From assembly GCF_038443385.1 (NCBI RefSeq), contig NZ_CP151726.1, forward strand, positions 6,324,001-6,388,000: 64,000 bases of DNA, in the 5' to 3' direction. Below, piece after piece: positions 42,620-52,200 of the stretch (positions are counted from its first letter, which is position 1; each line of letters opens with the position of its first letter). Source of the DNA: Stieleria varia. Lineage in GTDB: Bacteria > Planctomycetota > Planctomycetia > Pirellulales > Pirellulaceae. The notes beneath the pieces were generated by a model, which was not told the origin of the DNA, did no database searches, and saw nothing but the letters and a program-made list of their open reading frames with translations. The position numbers and the translations under genes are program-made.

Positions 42620-42880
42620 TGGACTGCTCAACGTTTGGGGTTGACATTGTTTTTTCAGTCCATGTTTTCGTTCCATGCATCGCAATCAAAGTGAGCCTCA
42701 GGCGCTAGCCGTGGGCCGGCACCACAATCCGCCTCAGGCGCTAGCCGTGGGCCGGCACCACAATCCGCCTCAGGCCCACGGCTAGCGCCTGAGGCTCACT
42801 GGGCAACCAGTTGCGCCGGCAGTAGGGACATAAACTTGCGTAAACCCAAAAAGACACAACACCAAACTTTGAGCAGTCCA
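42620..42880. mobile_element. MITE-like element with terminal inverted repeats, GCCTCAGGCGCTAGCC family
   Basis: The ends are inverted repeats: TGGACTGCTCAACGTTTGG at 42620 and CCAAACTTTGAGCAGTCCA ending at 42880. Inside, a unit including GAGCCTCAGGCGCTAGCCGT is tandemly duplicated and faces an inverted copy. The flanks GGCTTGCCG (42611-42619) and GGCTTTCCG (42881-42889) match in eight of nine bases and could be a target duplication. No protein is encoded. A partial copy in opposite orientation lies at 2129-2327. Confidence 0.8.
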
Positions 42881-42891
42881 GGCTTTCCGAA

Positions 42892-42947
42892 GTAGTGGGT
42901 TTCGCCAGAAAACCCTTGGGAAGGGAATTCTGGCGAATCCCATTACC
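42892..42947. repeat. GATTCGCCAGAATCC-family palindromic element
   Basis: GTAGTGGGTTTCGCCAGAAA and ATTCTGGCGAATCCCATTAC face each other across a short spacer. It is nearly the same as 39666-39720. Confidence 0.87.
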
Positions 42948-42978
42948 GGTTGCTTTTCACGACACGTGGCCGGGTTCG

Positions 42979-43602
42979 CTACTCGCCGACGATGAAGACT
43001 TGGAGTTTGCGGCAACCGTGGGCACCGAGGACGAGCGACTGTTCGATGTCCGCAGTCTTGCTCGGGCCGGAGACAAAGATGCCGAACGCCGCGTTGACTT
43101 TGCCCACTCGCTCGTACGCTTGATGCATGTTGCAAACGATCTGGCCGCGGGGCACGACGATCGCCAAGTATTGAGCGATGAAGATCATCACGCGATGGGG
43201 CAGCGTTTCGCCGTCGACCCAAATCGCACCGTTCTCGGCCACCATGAACTCGCCACGGGCGATCGTCCAATCCAGCCCCGATAACGCGTGAGGGTCCTCG
43301 AAACTCGCCGCATCCACGTTTCCCTGGACCGCTTCGGGGACAACAGATGCAATCTGCTTGGCATTGCTGAAAGCGGGAATGCCGCTGAGGATCTCATAGG
43401 CCTTTTCCGGACGATCGATCACGTGTGCTTCCCCGCCTACGAACGCCAGCGATTGGATGAACTGGCCCAGCGGATCGTCAAAGGTGGTGAGTTGCTGCAC
43501 GTCCAGTTCGGGCAGCGGCGGGACCGTCGTGGGGCTGGAGTCCAACGCGTCTAGGATGGCTTGGCGGCTACGCGTGTGCGCTTTCATGACAGGAGTTTTC
43601 AT
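42979..43602 (-). CDS. lutC: LutC-like lactate utilisation protein (LUD domain)
   Basis: 207 residues. The LUD domain is seen as LDWTIARGEFMVAENGAIWV then LPHRVMIFIAQYLAIVVPRG and, near the end, SGPSKTADIEQSLVLGAHGC, the family's most conserved segment. LutC works with LutA and LutB in oxidising L-lactate to pyruvate. The ATG overlaps the lutB stop by ATGA. lutA is not next to the pair. Confidence 0.9.
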   Translation of the reverse strand: MKTPVMKAHTRSRQAILDALDSSPTTVPPLPELDVQQLTTFDDPLGQFIQSLAFVGGEAHVIDRPEKAYEILSGIPAFSNAKQIASVVPEAVQGNVDAASFEDPHALSGLDWTIARGEFMVAENGAIWVDGETLPHRVMIFIAQYLAIVVPRGQIVCNMHQAYERVGKVNAAFGIFVSGPSKTADIEQSLVLGAHGCRKLQVFIVGE

Positions 43603-45035
43603 CGCCGGGTCTCCATCGTCGGGTTGCCGGAATCCGATCGCGAATCAAGTTTCGACTCGCCACCTCGGTTGCGTTGGTACCACTGAGAAAACGATTCACG
43701 CGGCGGCTTGGGTAACTCGCGAGCAATCGTCCAAGTGTTCAGCCGGTTATGCGTCATCCAGTGCGGCAGGATCCGTAGTGCGGTTCGCCCGATTCGACCC
43801 GAGAGTGCAAACAGACGAGGATGTTGAAAGAGTGCTGATGCAAATTTCATCGAAACTCGTTTGCTCCACGGCAAGAGTCCTTTCCCGACAAGTTCACCAC
43901 GCCAAGCCAGCAGTTGATGATGCAAAGGAATCTTGACCGGGCAGACGTCGGTGCAAGAACCACACAGGCTGCAAGCGTAGGGCAAGCTTTTGTATTGGGA
44001 GGCATCGCGGGCGGGAGACAGGACCGAGCCGATCGGTCCGGGGACCGTGGCGCGATAGCTGTGACCGCCGCTGCGACGAAAGACGGGACACGTATTCATG
44101 CACGCGCCGCAGCGGATGCAGTGAAGCGCGCTACGAAAGGTATCGCTCTCGCGCAGTTTGGTGCGTCCGTTGTCGACCAAGATGATGTGCAGTTCGCTAT
44201 TCTCGTCGCGTGGTCCGAAAAAGTGTGAAGTGTAACTGGTGATCGGTTGACCGGTCGCCGAGCGTGCCAGCAAGCGTGTGAAAACGCCGAGGTCGCGTTG
44301 CCTGGGAATCAGCTTTTCCATTCCCATGCAAGCGATATGGACACGCGGCAGCGAGACGCCCAAGTCCGCGTTGCCTTCGTTAGTGCAGACGACAAAGCCG
44401 CCGGTTTCCGCGATGGCAAAATTGACACCGGTGATGCCGATTTCGCCGGAGAGAAATTTGCCACGCAGGTGGCCGCGAGCGGCTTCGGTCAAGTACTGCG
44501 GGTCAGAGGCACCTTGGTCCGTGCCCAGGTGATCGTGAAACGTCTCACCGACTTCTTCCTTCTTGATATGAATCGCTGGCAACACGATGTGGCTGGGGGT
44601 TTCGCCACGCAGTTGAACGATGCGTTCGCCCAAATCGGTGTCGACCACATCGATGCCGTTGTCCTCCAGGAAATGGTTCAAGCCACATTCCTCGGTCAAC
44701 ATCGACTTGCTCTTGACGATCCGTTGTGTCTTGTTGGCTCGCAAGATACTGAGCACGATTTCGTTGTGCTCAGCGGCATCTTTGGCCCAGTGCACCACGG
44801 CGCCACGTGCGGTCGCGTTCTTTTCGAACTCGCGTAGATAGAACGGTAAGTGGGCAATGGTGTGCGTCTTGATGCCGGACGCAACGCTGCGGAGATATTC
44901 CCATTCGGGAACCGATGCGGCTTGCTTGTCGCGTTTGCTGCGGACGAACCAGAGGGCGGAGTCATGCCACGGTGACCGGTTTTCGTCGGTGACGAAGGGG
45001 CGGGCGGCTTCGGGATGTTGGACGATCGGCAGCAT
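43599..45035 (-). CDS. lutB: LutB-like iron-sulfur lactate utilisation protein
   Basis: 478 residues from the ATG at 45035; the frame is open 63 bases further upstream. The N-terminal LUD domain has KSKSMLTEECGLNHFLEDNG and GVNFAIAETGGFVVCTNEGN. The C-terminal ferredoxin part has two [4Fe-4S] motifs: CIRCGACMNTCPVFRRSGGH and CSLCGSCTDVCPVKIPL. A tail of some 100 residues, with Arg/Leu-rich helices, closes the protein. It passes electrons during lactate oxidation with LutA/LutC. It is translationally coupled to lutC downstream. dapA ends 83 bases after... upstream of it in the same direction. Confidence 0.9.
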   Translation of the reverse strand: MLPIVQHPEAARPFVTDENRSPWHDSALWFVRSKRDKQAASVPEWEYLRSVASGIKTHTIAHLPFYLREFEKNATARGAVVHWAKDAAEHNEIVLSILRANKTQRIVKSKSMLTEECGLNHFLEDNGIDVVDTDLGERIVQLRGETPSHIVLPAIHIKKEEVGETFHDHLGTDQGASDPQYLTEAARGHLRGKFLSGEIGITGVNFAIAETGGFVVCTNEGNADLGVSLPRVHIACMGMEKLIPRQRDLGVFTRLLARSATGQPITSYTSHFFGPRDENSELHIILVDNGRTKLRESDTFRSALHCIRCGACMNTCPVFRRSGGHSYRATVPGPIGSVLSPARDASQYKSLPYACSLCGSCTDVCPVKIPLHHQLLAWRGELVGKGLLPWSKRVSMKFASALFQHPRLFALSGRIGRTALRILPHWMTHNRLNTWTIARELPKPPRESFSQWYQRNRGGESKLDSRSDSGNPTMETRR

Positions 45036-45118
45036 ACGCAAATAGTGTAGTTTTGAGGGAAGTGAAATTCGCGAATCAAATTCAACCCAACCGCTCAAAA
45101 ATCAAAAGTCTTGCCGAT

Positions 45119-46015
45119 TCAGTTCAACCCCAGTCGATATCCCAGCAGGGTCTCGCGTAGCACCTCGGCTTGCTTGTCCGTCAGCGGTGTCATCGGCAAT
45201 CGTAACTCGCCGGTGTCTCGTCCGAGCATTTTCATCGCGGTTTTGACCGGAATCGGATTCGTCGACAGGCCGAGCATTCGGTTGCAGAGCGAGAAAAGCT
45301 GATGGTGCATCGATTTGGCCGTCGCGAAGTCACCACTGGCGGCGGCGTTGACCAAGCGAATCATATCGGCGGGGACAAGGTTTCCGACCACCGACACCAC
45401 ACCTTCCGCACCGACGCTCATCATGGGCAACGTCAGCGAATCGTCGCCCGAGAGGACGGTCAGATTGGTCGTGCCGACGATTTCAGAGCACTGATCCAGC
45501 TTGCCCGTCGCTTCCTTGACCATCGTGATTCCTGGCAATTCGGCCAGACGCTGAATCGTCGCTACCTCAATTTCCTTTCCACATCGGCCGGGGATGTTGT
45601 AGACGCAAACCGGAATATCGACCGATTCGGCGACCGCTTTGAAGTGTTGATAGAAACCTTCCTGGGTCGGTTTGTTGTAATACGGTGCGACTTGCAGGGT
45701 CGCATCGGCGCCTGCTGCTGCTGCACGCTTGGTCAGCCTCAACGCCTCGGCGGTGCTGTTGCTGCCCGTCCCCGCCATGACTTTGGCACGCCCAGCGACG
45801 TGCTGAATCACCTCCTCGATCACTTTCTCATGTTCAGCATGTGTCAGTGTCGGCGATTCCCCCGTCGTTCCGACCGGGACAATGCATTTCGTACCGGCAT
45901 CGAGCTGAAAATCAATCTGTTCCCGCAGGCGACCATAGTCGACATCGCCGTGAGAGAATGGCGTGATGATCGCCACGGAAACGCCTGCAAAATCAGAACC
46001 TTTTCGACCAGCCAT
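45119..46015 (-). CDS. dapA: 4-hydroxy-tetrahydrodipicolinate synthase
   Basis: 298 residues from the ATG at 46015. TIM-barrel motifs: [19 protein letters not shown] at the start, [20 protein letters not shown] for pyruvate binding, [32 protein letters not shown] with the catalytic tyrosine, and [13 protein letters not shown] with the Schiff-base lysine. The enzyme condenses pyruvate with aspartate semialdehyde, the first step of lysine and diaminopimelate synthesis. Diaminopimelate use fits a peptidoglycan wall. The start gives the usual N-terminus; 48 bases of open frame upstream look unrelated. Confidence 0.95.
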   Translation of the reverse strand: MAGRKGSDFAGVSVAIITPFSHGDVDYGRLREQIDFQLDAGTKCIVPVGTTGESPTLTHAEHEKVIEEVIQHVAGRAKVMAGTGSNSTAEALRLTKRAAAAGADATLQVAPYYNKPTQEGFYQHFKAVAESVDIPVCVYNIPGRCGKEIEVATIQRLAELPGITMVKEATGKLDQCSEIVGTTNLTVLSGDDSLTLPMMSVGAEGVVSVVGNLVPADMIRLVNAAASGDFATAKSMHHQLFSLCNRMLGLSTNPIPVKTAMKMLGRDTGELRLPMTPLTDKQAEVLRETLLGYRLGLN

Positions 46016-46510
46016 ATCGGTCCAACACCTGGAATTAGAAAGAATACAAAGGGTAATGAGCATGAAGGATGCGGATTAGAAGCAGTTGGCCGACCTTCGT
46101 AAAGTCTCGCCAGGGCAGACACCGCTGAGTCGGCAAAGTTCGACAGCAAATGGTGCAAAGATGCGGACCATTCGTTGCCGTTTTACATTCTGATTGTTCA
46201 CGGGAGGCTCTGAAGGGGGGCTTGCATGCCACGGCGGCCAAAGGTGATCGAGCGATTCGTCGTGCCATAGACAGCAAATATTCCTGCGAAGCAAATATTT
46301 TTGCGTTTTTTGGGGCATTCGGCTGCTGTCTCAGCGTTCCTGGATCGGTATCATGACGATGTCCGATTGCAATTGAGATTCACTCTCATTAAGATTTCGG
46401 GCTCCTGAGAATTACCAGCCGTGGCGAGATTGATCTCAAGCCACGATTGCCAGACTCGCCCTGCGATCAAAGCTCCCGCGTCAATCCCTCCCCATCTTCG
46501 AGCGTGATAG
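46016..46510. other. Intergenic region between dapA and feoA
   Basis: About 495 bases without a credible gene. It must hold the divergent promoters for dapA and feoAB. The only clear site is the Fur-box-like palindrome at 46374-46388. Confidence 0.6.
46374..46388. promoter_or_regulatory. Fur-box-like palindrome upstream of feoAB
   Basis: TGAGATTCACTCTCA, in the AT-rich context AATTGAGATTCACTCTCATT, is an inverted repeat (TGAGA-N5-TCTCA) with partial likeness to iron-regulator boxes. It lies about 123 bases before feoA. Regulation of feoAB by iron through Fur is well known in other bacteria; binding here is inferred. Confidence 0.45.
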
Positions 46511-46780
46511 ATGATCAAACCCTTGGAACCTGAGTTTCACGAGTTCAAGCTCTCCGAAGCCAGTGTGGGCGAGCTATTGTGTTGCGGCATCACTGCGAAC
46601 GAGGCGTGTCACATTCGCATGAAGAGCTTGGGGATTTGCGAAGGTCGACGGCTGGAATTGCTATCCAATGGCGATCCGATGATCGTCCGAGTGGCCGGCT
46701 CGCGGATCGGGCTTTCACGCTCTCTTGCTGCATCGGTCTCTGTCAGTGAAGCCGCCGGTGCACAAAAAAACAACAACTAA
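46511..46780 (+). CDS. feoA: Ferrous iron transport protein FeoA
   Basis: 89 residues forming an SH3-like fold. The pattern matches FeoA: LSEASVGELLCCGITANEAC then IRMKSLGICEGRRLELLSNG and MIVRVAGSRIGLSRSLAASV. FeoA is a small cytoplasmic helper of the FeoB iron transporter. The ATG at 46511 leads into feoB, whose reading frame opens before the feoA stop, so translation may be coupled. Confidence 0.92.
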   Translation: MIKPLEPEFHEFKLSEASVGELLCCGITANEACHIRMKSLGICEGRRLELLSNGDPMIVRVAGSRIGLSRSLAASVSVSEAAGAQKNNN

Positions 46781-49040
46781 GAATTCTTTGCCGGTGATTG
46801 CCGGGGCAGATGCGGCTGGGCCGAATGTTGCGGGTCCGAATTTTACTGGGCCGAATTTTACTGGGCCGGTGAAAACGGCACGCTCAGGTTCAGCCGCCGG
46901 ATCGGTTGAGCAGCCGATCGTTTTGTTGGCCGGCAACCCGAACACGGGCAAGACATCGCTGTTCAATGCCCTCTCGGGCTTGCGAGCCAAAACGGCGAAT
47001 TACGCCGGAGTCACCGTGGACATTCGCAAGGCGACGGTCCCTCTGACGGTTGACTGTGCGCAGGGCACGGCGCAATTGAGCATGCAGCTCATCGATTTGC
47101 CGGGTCTCTATGGATTGGTGCCCACCAGTCCCGAAGAAACGATTGCGTCGGAAGCGTTGTGTGATCAGCGGCTTGGTGACCCCGCAGCGGTCGTCATCGT
47201 CGTGGACTCGACGAACATGACGCGTGGTCTGACGTTGGTGCATTCGATCTTGGAATTGCAACTGCCTGCCGTGGTCGCACTCAACTTGATCGACGCGGCG
47301 GATTCCTCTGGTATCCGCATCGACGTCGCAAAGTTGTCGGAGAAACTCGGATGTCCCGTCGTGGCGGTGAGCTCCAAGACGGGTCGCGGCCTGGATGACT
47401 TGAAAACACTGTTGTCTGACTTGCTCTCACCGGAAACCGTCATCACTCCGGCTTATGAAACCTCGTGTGCGGTCGGTTGCTCAGGGTGTGCGTATGCAGA
47501 GCGTTTTGCGCGCAGCGAGTCGATGGTGGCCGACACGGTGTCCGGGCCAGCGTTGTCGCCGGCGTACACGGAGAAGCTCGATCGGTTCTTGACGGCACCT
47601 TGGGTCGGCACGATTGCGTTGGTGCTGATCATGCTGTCGGTGTTCTTGATGATCTTTTCGCTCGCCGACATACCGATGTCGTTGATCGAAGGCGCGTTTG
47701 CATGGATCGCCGGCAAGCTGGATGGGATTTTGCCCACTGAGCGGGTATCACCGTGGATTTGGTATCCCGCCGTCGCTGCGTCAACCGCAGTCGTCTTTGC
47801 GGCCGCGTATCGGCTGGCGTCGGTCCGTTGGACTTGGCAAACCGGTTTGGCCGCTGCGATCGCGACGGTGTTGATTGCTCTTTTGCCCCAAGCAGACTTT
47901 CGCAGCCTGTTGCTCAACGGCGTGGTGGGCGGGATTGCGGGTGTCGTGGTCTTCTTGCCACAGATTTGCATCTTGTTTTTCTTGATCACGATCTTGGAGG
48001 ACTCCGGTTACATGGCTCGCGCCGCATTTGTGGCGGAGCGATGGATGCGTCGGGTGGGTTTGCCTGGCAAAGCGTTTGTGCCGATGTTGTCGGCACACGC
48101 GTGTGCGATCCCCGGCATCATGGCCACGCGAACGATTGAAAACTGGCGTGACCGTTTGGTCACCATCGCGGTATTGCCTTTGTTGACGTGTTCGGCACGT
48201 CTGCCCGTTTATGCCATGTTGGCCGCGTTGCTGTTCGGCGGCCAGCCGGTTTATGCAGCCCTCATGTTTGCCGGCGCGTATGTTCTCGGGATCACATCGG
48301 CATTGTTGACCGCGTTGGTGCTGCGTCGGACGGTGATCAAAGGCGAAACGGAACCGTTGGTGATCGAGTTGCCGCCCTATCGAAGACCCAGTTTGCGCAA
48401 CGCGTTTTTGACGACTTGGGATCGCGGCTCGGTGTTTTTACGCAAAGCGGGCAGTGTGATCCTGTTGATCGCGGTCGTCTTGTGGGCCATGGCGACTTAC
48501 CCCAAGCCACCGCAGGACGCTGATTCGACGGTGTTGGCAAGCAACGTCAGTGAGGCATTGAGCGAAGCTGAAATCGCAGCGGCCGAACATGCACAGGCTC
48601 AACTCGAGATGGAATATTCGATCGCTGGCAGGGCTGGCAAATTGATCGAGCCGATTTTTCGACCGCTCGGATTTGATTGGAAAATCAACATCGGCGTGAT
48701 TTCCTCGTTCGCGGCCCGCGAGGTTCTCGTGTCAACGTTGTCCGTGGTCTATGGGATCGGCGAAGAAGGAGCCGAAGACGAGACGGGCTTGGTGGAGACG
48801 CTACGTCGTCAGCGGCGTCCCGACGGAACACTGGTTTTTACCACCGCGACTTGCTTTAGCCTGCTGGTGTTCTTTGTGTTGGCCATGCAATGTTTGCCGA
48901 CCCAAGCCGTGACGCGACGTGAAACGGGATCGTGGCGTTGGGCGATCTTTCAGCTCGTCTACATGTCGGCGTTGGCTTATGTCGCCGCATTGATCGTGTT
49001 TCAAACACTGTCGGCGTTTGGGTTTCACCACACCGCTTGA
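46725..49040 (+). CDS. feoB: Ferrous iron transporter FeoB
   Basis: 771 residues if the TTG at 46725 is used. The GTPase domain has G1 GNPNTGKTSLFNALSG at residues 70-85, G2/switch AKTANYAGVTVD, G3 IDLPGLYGLVP, and NLIDAAD for G4. The membrane half has the gate repeats SAHACAIPGIMATRTI and CSARLPVYAML. It imports Fe2+ across the inner membrane. FeoB usually begins only a few residues before G1; here about 65 extra residues include a Gly-Pro-Asn tandem repeat. A later start inside 46752-46794 is possible, so the N-terminus is uncertain. Confidence 0.93.
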   Translation: MLHRSLSVKPPVHKKTTTKNSLPVIAGADAAGPNVAGPNFTGPNFTGPVKTARSGSAAGSVEQPIVLLAGNPNTGKTSLFNALSGLRAKTANYAGVTVDIRKATVPLTVDCAQGTAQLSMQLIDLPGLYGLVPTSPEETIASEALCDQRLGDPAAVVIVVDSTNMTRGLTLVHSILELQLPAVVALNLIDAADSSGIRIDVAKLSEKLGCPVVAVSSKTGRGLDDLKTLLSDLLSPETVITPAYETSCAVGCSGCAYAERFARSESMVADTVSGPALSPAYTEKLDRFLTAPWVGTIALVLIMLSVFLMIFSLADIPMSLIEGAFAWIAGKLDGILPTERVSPWIWYPAVAASTAVVFAAAYRLASVRWTWQTGLAAAIATVLIALLPQADFRSLLLNGVVGGIAGVVVFLPQICILFFLITILEDSGYMARAAFVAERWMRRVGLPGKAFVPMLSAHACAIPGIMATRTIENWRDRLVTIAVLPLLTCSARLPVYAMLAALLFGGQPVYAALMFAGAYVLGITSALLTALVLRRTVIKGETEPLVIELPPYRRPSLRNAFLTTWDRGSVFLRKAGSVILLIAVVLWAMATYPKPPQDADSTVLASNVSEALSEAEIAAAEHAQAQLEMEYSIAGRAGKLIEPIFRPLGFDWKINIGVISSFAAREVLVSTLSVVYGIGEEGAEDETGLVETLRRQRRPDGTLVFTTATCFSLLVFFVLAMQCLPTQAVTRRETGSWRWAIFQLVYMSALAYVAALIVFQTLSAFGFHHTA
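46815..46874 (+). repeat. 15-bp tandem repeat in the 5' part of feoB
   Basis: Four 15-base units beginning with variants of GCTGGGCCGAATGTT, the third being ACTGGGCCGAATTTT. They encode AGPNV-AGPNF-TGPNF-TGPVK in a stretch before the GTPase domain. Confidence 0.9.
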
Positions 49041-49050
49041 GATCAACAAA

Positions 49051-49086
49051 AAAACGCACGGCCTCCCCCCGAAGGCCGTGCGTTTT
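49051..49086. terminator. Bidirectional rho-independent terminator
   Basis: AAAACGCACGGCCT and AGGCCGTGCGTTTT form a perfect 14-bp stem around a short C-rich loop. The A-run on one side and the T-run on the other suit termination in both directions, between feoB (ends 49040) and the convergent surface-protein gene (ends 49202). Confidence 0.92.
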
Positions 49087-49201
49087 ACGTTTCCGCTGTT
49101 CGTCGATCGATTGGGCAGTCCGCTGCAAACGCGGGTCACGACCGAGCGATTTCCACCGGCTCCCAGAGAGAGCTGGTCGGACGGGCATGAGCGAACGTCG
49201 A

Positions 49202-52200
49202 TCAGGACGAAGCGAGGAAACGTCTTTTTGAGAGAGGCTCTTGAAGTTCTCCGAAGTTAAAATCGACCGCCGGAGTGTTGATCCCCAGTCCAAGTTGCGT
49301 GAATGCGTTATCAATTGCGGTTGCCGTGGCTCCGGTACCCACCGTTTCTTGGCCGTCGCGGAAACCGGACGGTTGAGTTTGGTCAACTCGGTAGGTTCCG
49401 GCTGGCAAGTTGGCAAAGAGATAGTCACCATTCGCGTCGGTCGTGGTTGATCGGCTGATCGCGTTGCCCAAGGTGTCGTTGCCCGTCAACGTCAAGGCAA
49501 CTCCTGCGATTCCCGTCTCACCTGCGTCCTGAACTCCATCGTTGTCCAAGTCGAGGTAAACCGTACCTGCGATGCTGGACAGAACCGGATCGATCGTCGT
49601 TGTCGCGCTGGCGGTGTTGTTGTTCGTGTTGGTTTCGTTCGTGGTGGTCGAAACGCTCACGTTGTTGATCTGATCGGCGGTCACTCCGTTGTTCACACTT
49701 GCAACGATCGTGAACGAGAAACTGGCGTTGGGAGCAAGATTGCCACCGTTGACGGTGACCACACCATTGGTCGCCGTCAGGGCTCCGCCATTGGGGCCGG
49801 TTCCGCTGACGAAAGTCACACCCGATGGCAGCGTGTCCACGGCCGTTGCAGCGACGGCAGTCGAAACGCCGGCGTTGGTCACGGTGATCGTGTAAGTCAG
49901 GTTTTCGCCGACTTGTGTTGCCGCGACGTCAACAGACTTGGTCACGGTCAAGTCCGCAGTGGGAGTCGCCGTGATGTCTTCCGTTGCCGTGTTGTTGTTC
50001 GTGTTGGTCTCGCCCGCACTGGCTGCTACGGTCGCCGTGTTCGTGATCGTTCCCGTTGCATCGACGCCGACGGTGAATACGAGCGTAGCGTTCGCGGTTG
50101 CCCCATCATTCAACGTGATGCTGGGGAAGGTCACCGTGGTTCCGTTGCTCGTCGCGGCTTGTCCGTTGAGCGTTCCGCTGACAAAAGTCAAACCGGTCGG
50201 GATGTTGTCCGTCAGGATGACGCCGGTCGCGGTACTCGGGCCACTGTTTGTCAGTCCGATCGTGTAAGTGACGTTTTGTCCTGGTGCCGGAGTGGTGTCG
50301 TCGGCCAGCTTGGTGATCGTCACGTCGAATTCAGGCGTCAGGTTCGTCGACGCAGTATCGGAATTGTTCGTCGTATCCAACTCCGTTCCACTGATCACCA
50401 CACTGCCGGTGTTGGTGATGGTTCCGGTTGCTGATTGGACAATGTCCGCCGTGATGGTGAAGGTACGAGTCTCGCCAACGGGGATGGACGCGTAAGTGAC
50501 GGTCGCTGTCTGAGTGTTGGAGTCAAAGTTGGTTGTCGCACCGGTGGCACTGATCACCGCGCCGGTCAAGCCGGCTGGCAGGACATCCGTGAATGTCACT
50601 CCCGTTGCGTCACTGATGCTGTCGGTGTCGTGCGAGATGGTGAACGTGTAGACCAGTTGGTCTTGCCCCGGCACCGCGGTCGCCAAATCAACGTCTTTGG
50701 TCAAGATCACATCGGTCGCTTGACCAGGCGTGACGGTGACGGTATCCGTGTTGTTGGTCGTGTCGGTGTCAATGTCTGTTGTGGTGATGACAGCGGTGTT
50801 GGGAATGTCGGCAGTCGCATCGGATCCGACTCCAACGACAAACGTGAACACAACGGTCTCGTTCGGGTCCAGCGTTCCGACGTCAAACGTCAGGTCTTGA
50901 CCGTTGACGGAATTGGTCACGGTGGTCGTCCCTGCGTCGAAGCTCACGAAGGTCAATGCCGCATCGAGTGTGTCGGTGATTTCCACGCCACGAGCCACGC
51001 CGGGGCCGTTGTTGGTCGCCGTGATCGTGTATGTCATGTTGGCACCGGCCGTCACTGTGCCCGTGACGGCTTTATCGATCGCCACATCAACGTTTCGCAC
51101 GATCGGCGTGGTGACTTCCGCCGTATTGTTGTCCGGAGTGGGATCCATGTCTGGATCTCCCACCACCGTCACACTATTGACGATTGGGGTTGGCGAATCG
51201 GCGTCAACCAAAACAGTCACTTCGATGACCTCGGATGCACCGTTGGCGAGATCTCCAACGTCAATGACCAGGTTTCCACTGCCAGCAGGTGTTTCCGTGA
51301 CCGTTCCCGCACCGGTACTGAACTGGGCGCTGACAAACGTGGTGGACGCGGGCAGTGTGTCGGTTGCGATGACATTGGTCGCGTCATCGGGGCCGTTGTT
51401 GGTCACGGTGATGGTGTACGTGAACTGCGTACCTGCCGGAACGGACGCGCCGGCTTGGTTGTCCGATTTTGTGACCGACAGATCGCTGTTGTTCAATGTC
51501 ACCAAAGCGTCGTCGCTGTTATTCGTCAAATCCGTCTCGACTTCATCACCCGCGATCACGGCGGTGTTGGTCAAGTCAGCCGTTTGACCATTGGCGATGG
51601 TGGCCGCGATGCGAATCGTTCCAGTGCCGTTGAGAGCCAAAGCACCGATGGCGACGCTGATGTCTTGGCCGTTGATCGTTGGCGTGAATGTGCCAAAGTC
51701 CGAGTTGGCTTGATCAATCGTCAGACCCGCGGGCAACGTATCCGTGATCACGACATTGCTGGCGTCCAGCGGACCATTGTTTTGGAAATCGATGTCAAAG
51801 AAAACAGTACCGTTGCCGGTCAACGTCGACGCTGCGGCATCGACGGTCTTGGTAACGGCCAAGTCGATCGTCGGTGTGACGCCAAAGTCAACAGCAAAGT
51901 TGGTGTTGGGATCGGTGTCACCATCGTTGATCGGCTCTGCGCCCGCCGTTAAGGTGACCTCTCCGGTGACCAGGCCCACTCCGGCGAGCAACGCACCATT
52001 GTCGTCGCCGTCCGTGTCCGTGTCATCCGGATCGGGAGCCGGATCATTGCCCGTGCTCGTTGCGTACCCGAACAGGGGAGCCCCCGTCAGGAACTGCGAT
52101 TCCGGAATCACCACCACATAGTTACCGGCTTCTAGTCCGGTGAAGGAGTAATCACCGTTGCCGTCGGTTGTCGTGGTGGCCACGGCAACTTGGTTGGCCG

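Noticed and set aside
42690-42800. Regularly spaced GCCTCAGGCGCTAGCC repeats that could suggest a small CRISPR array
   Set aside because: Spacers are identical, not unique, and the unit is an inverted palindrome inside a larger element; no cas gene is present.
50435-51952. A 505-codon open frame on the plus strand inside the surface-protein gene
   Set aside because: It results from the repetitive DUF11 coding sequence read backwards; the minus-strand protein has clear domains and repeats.
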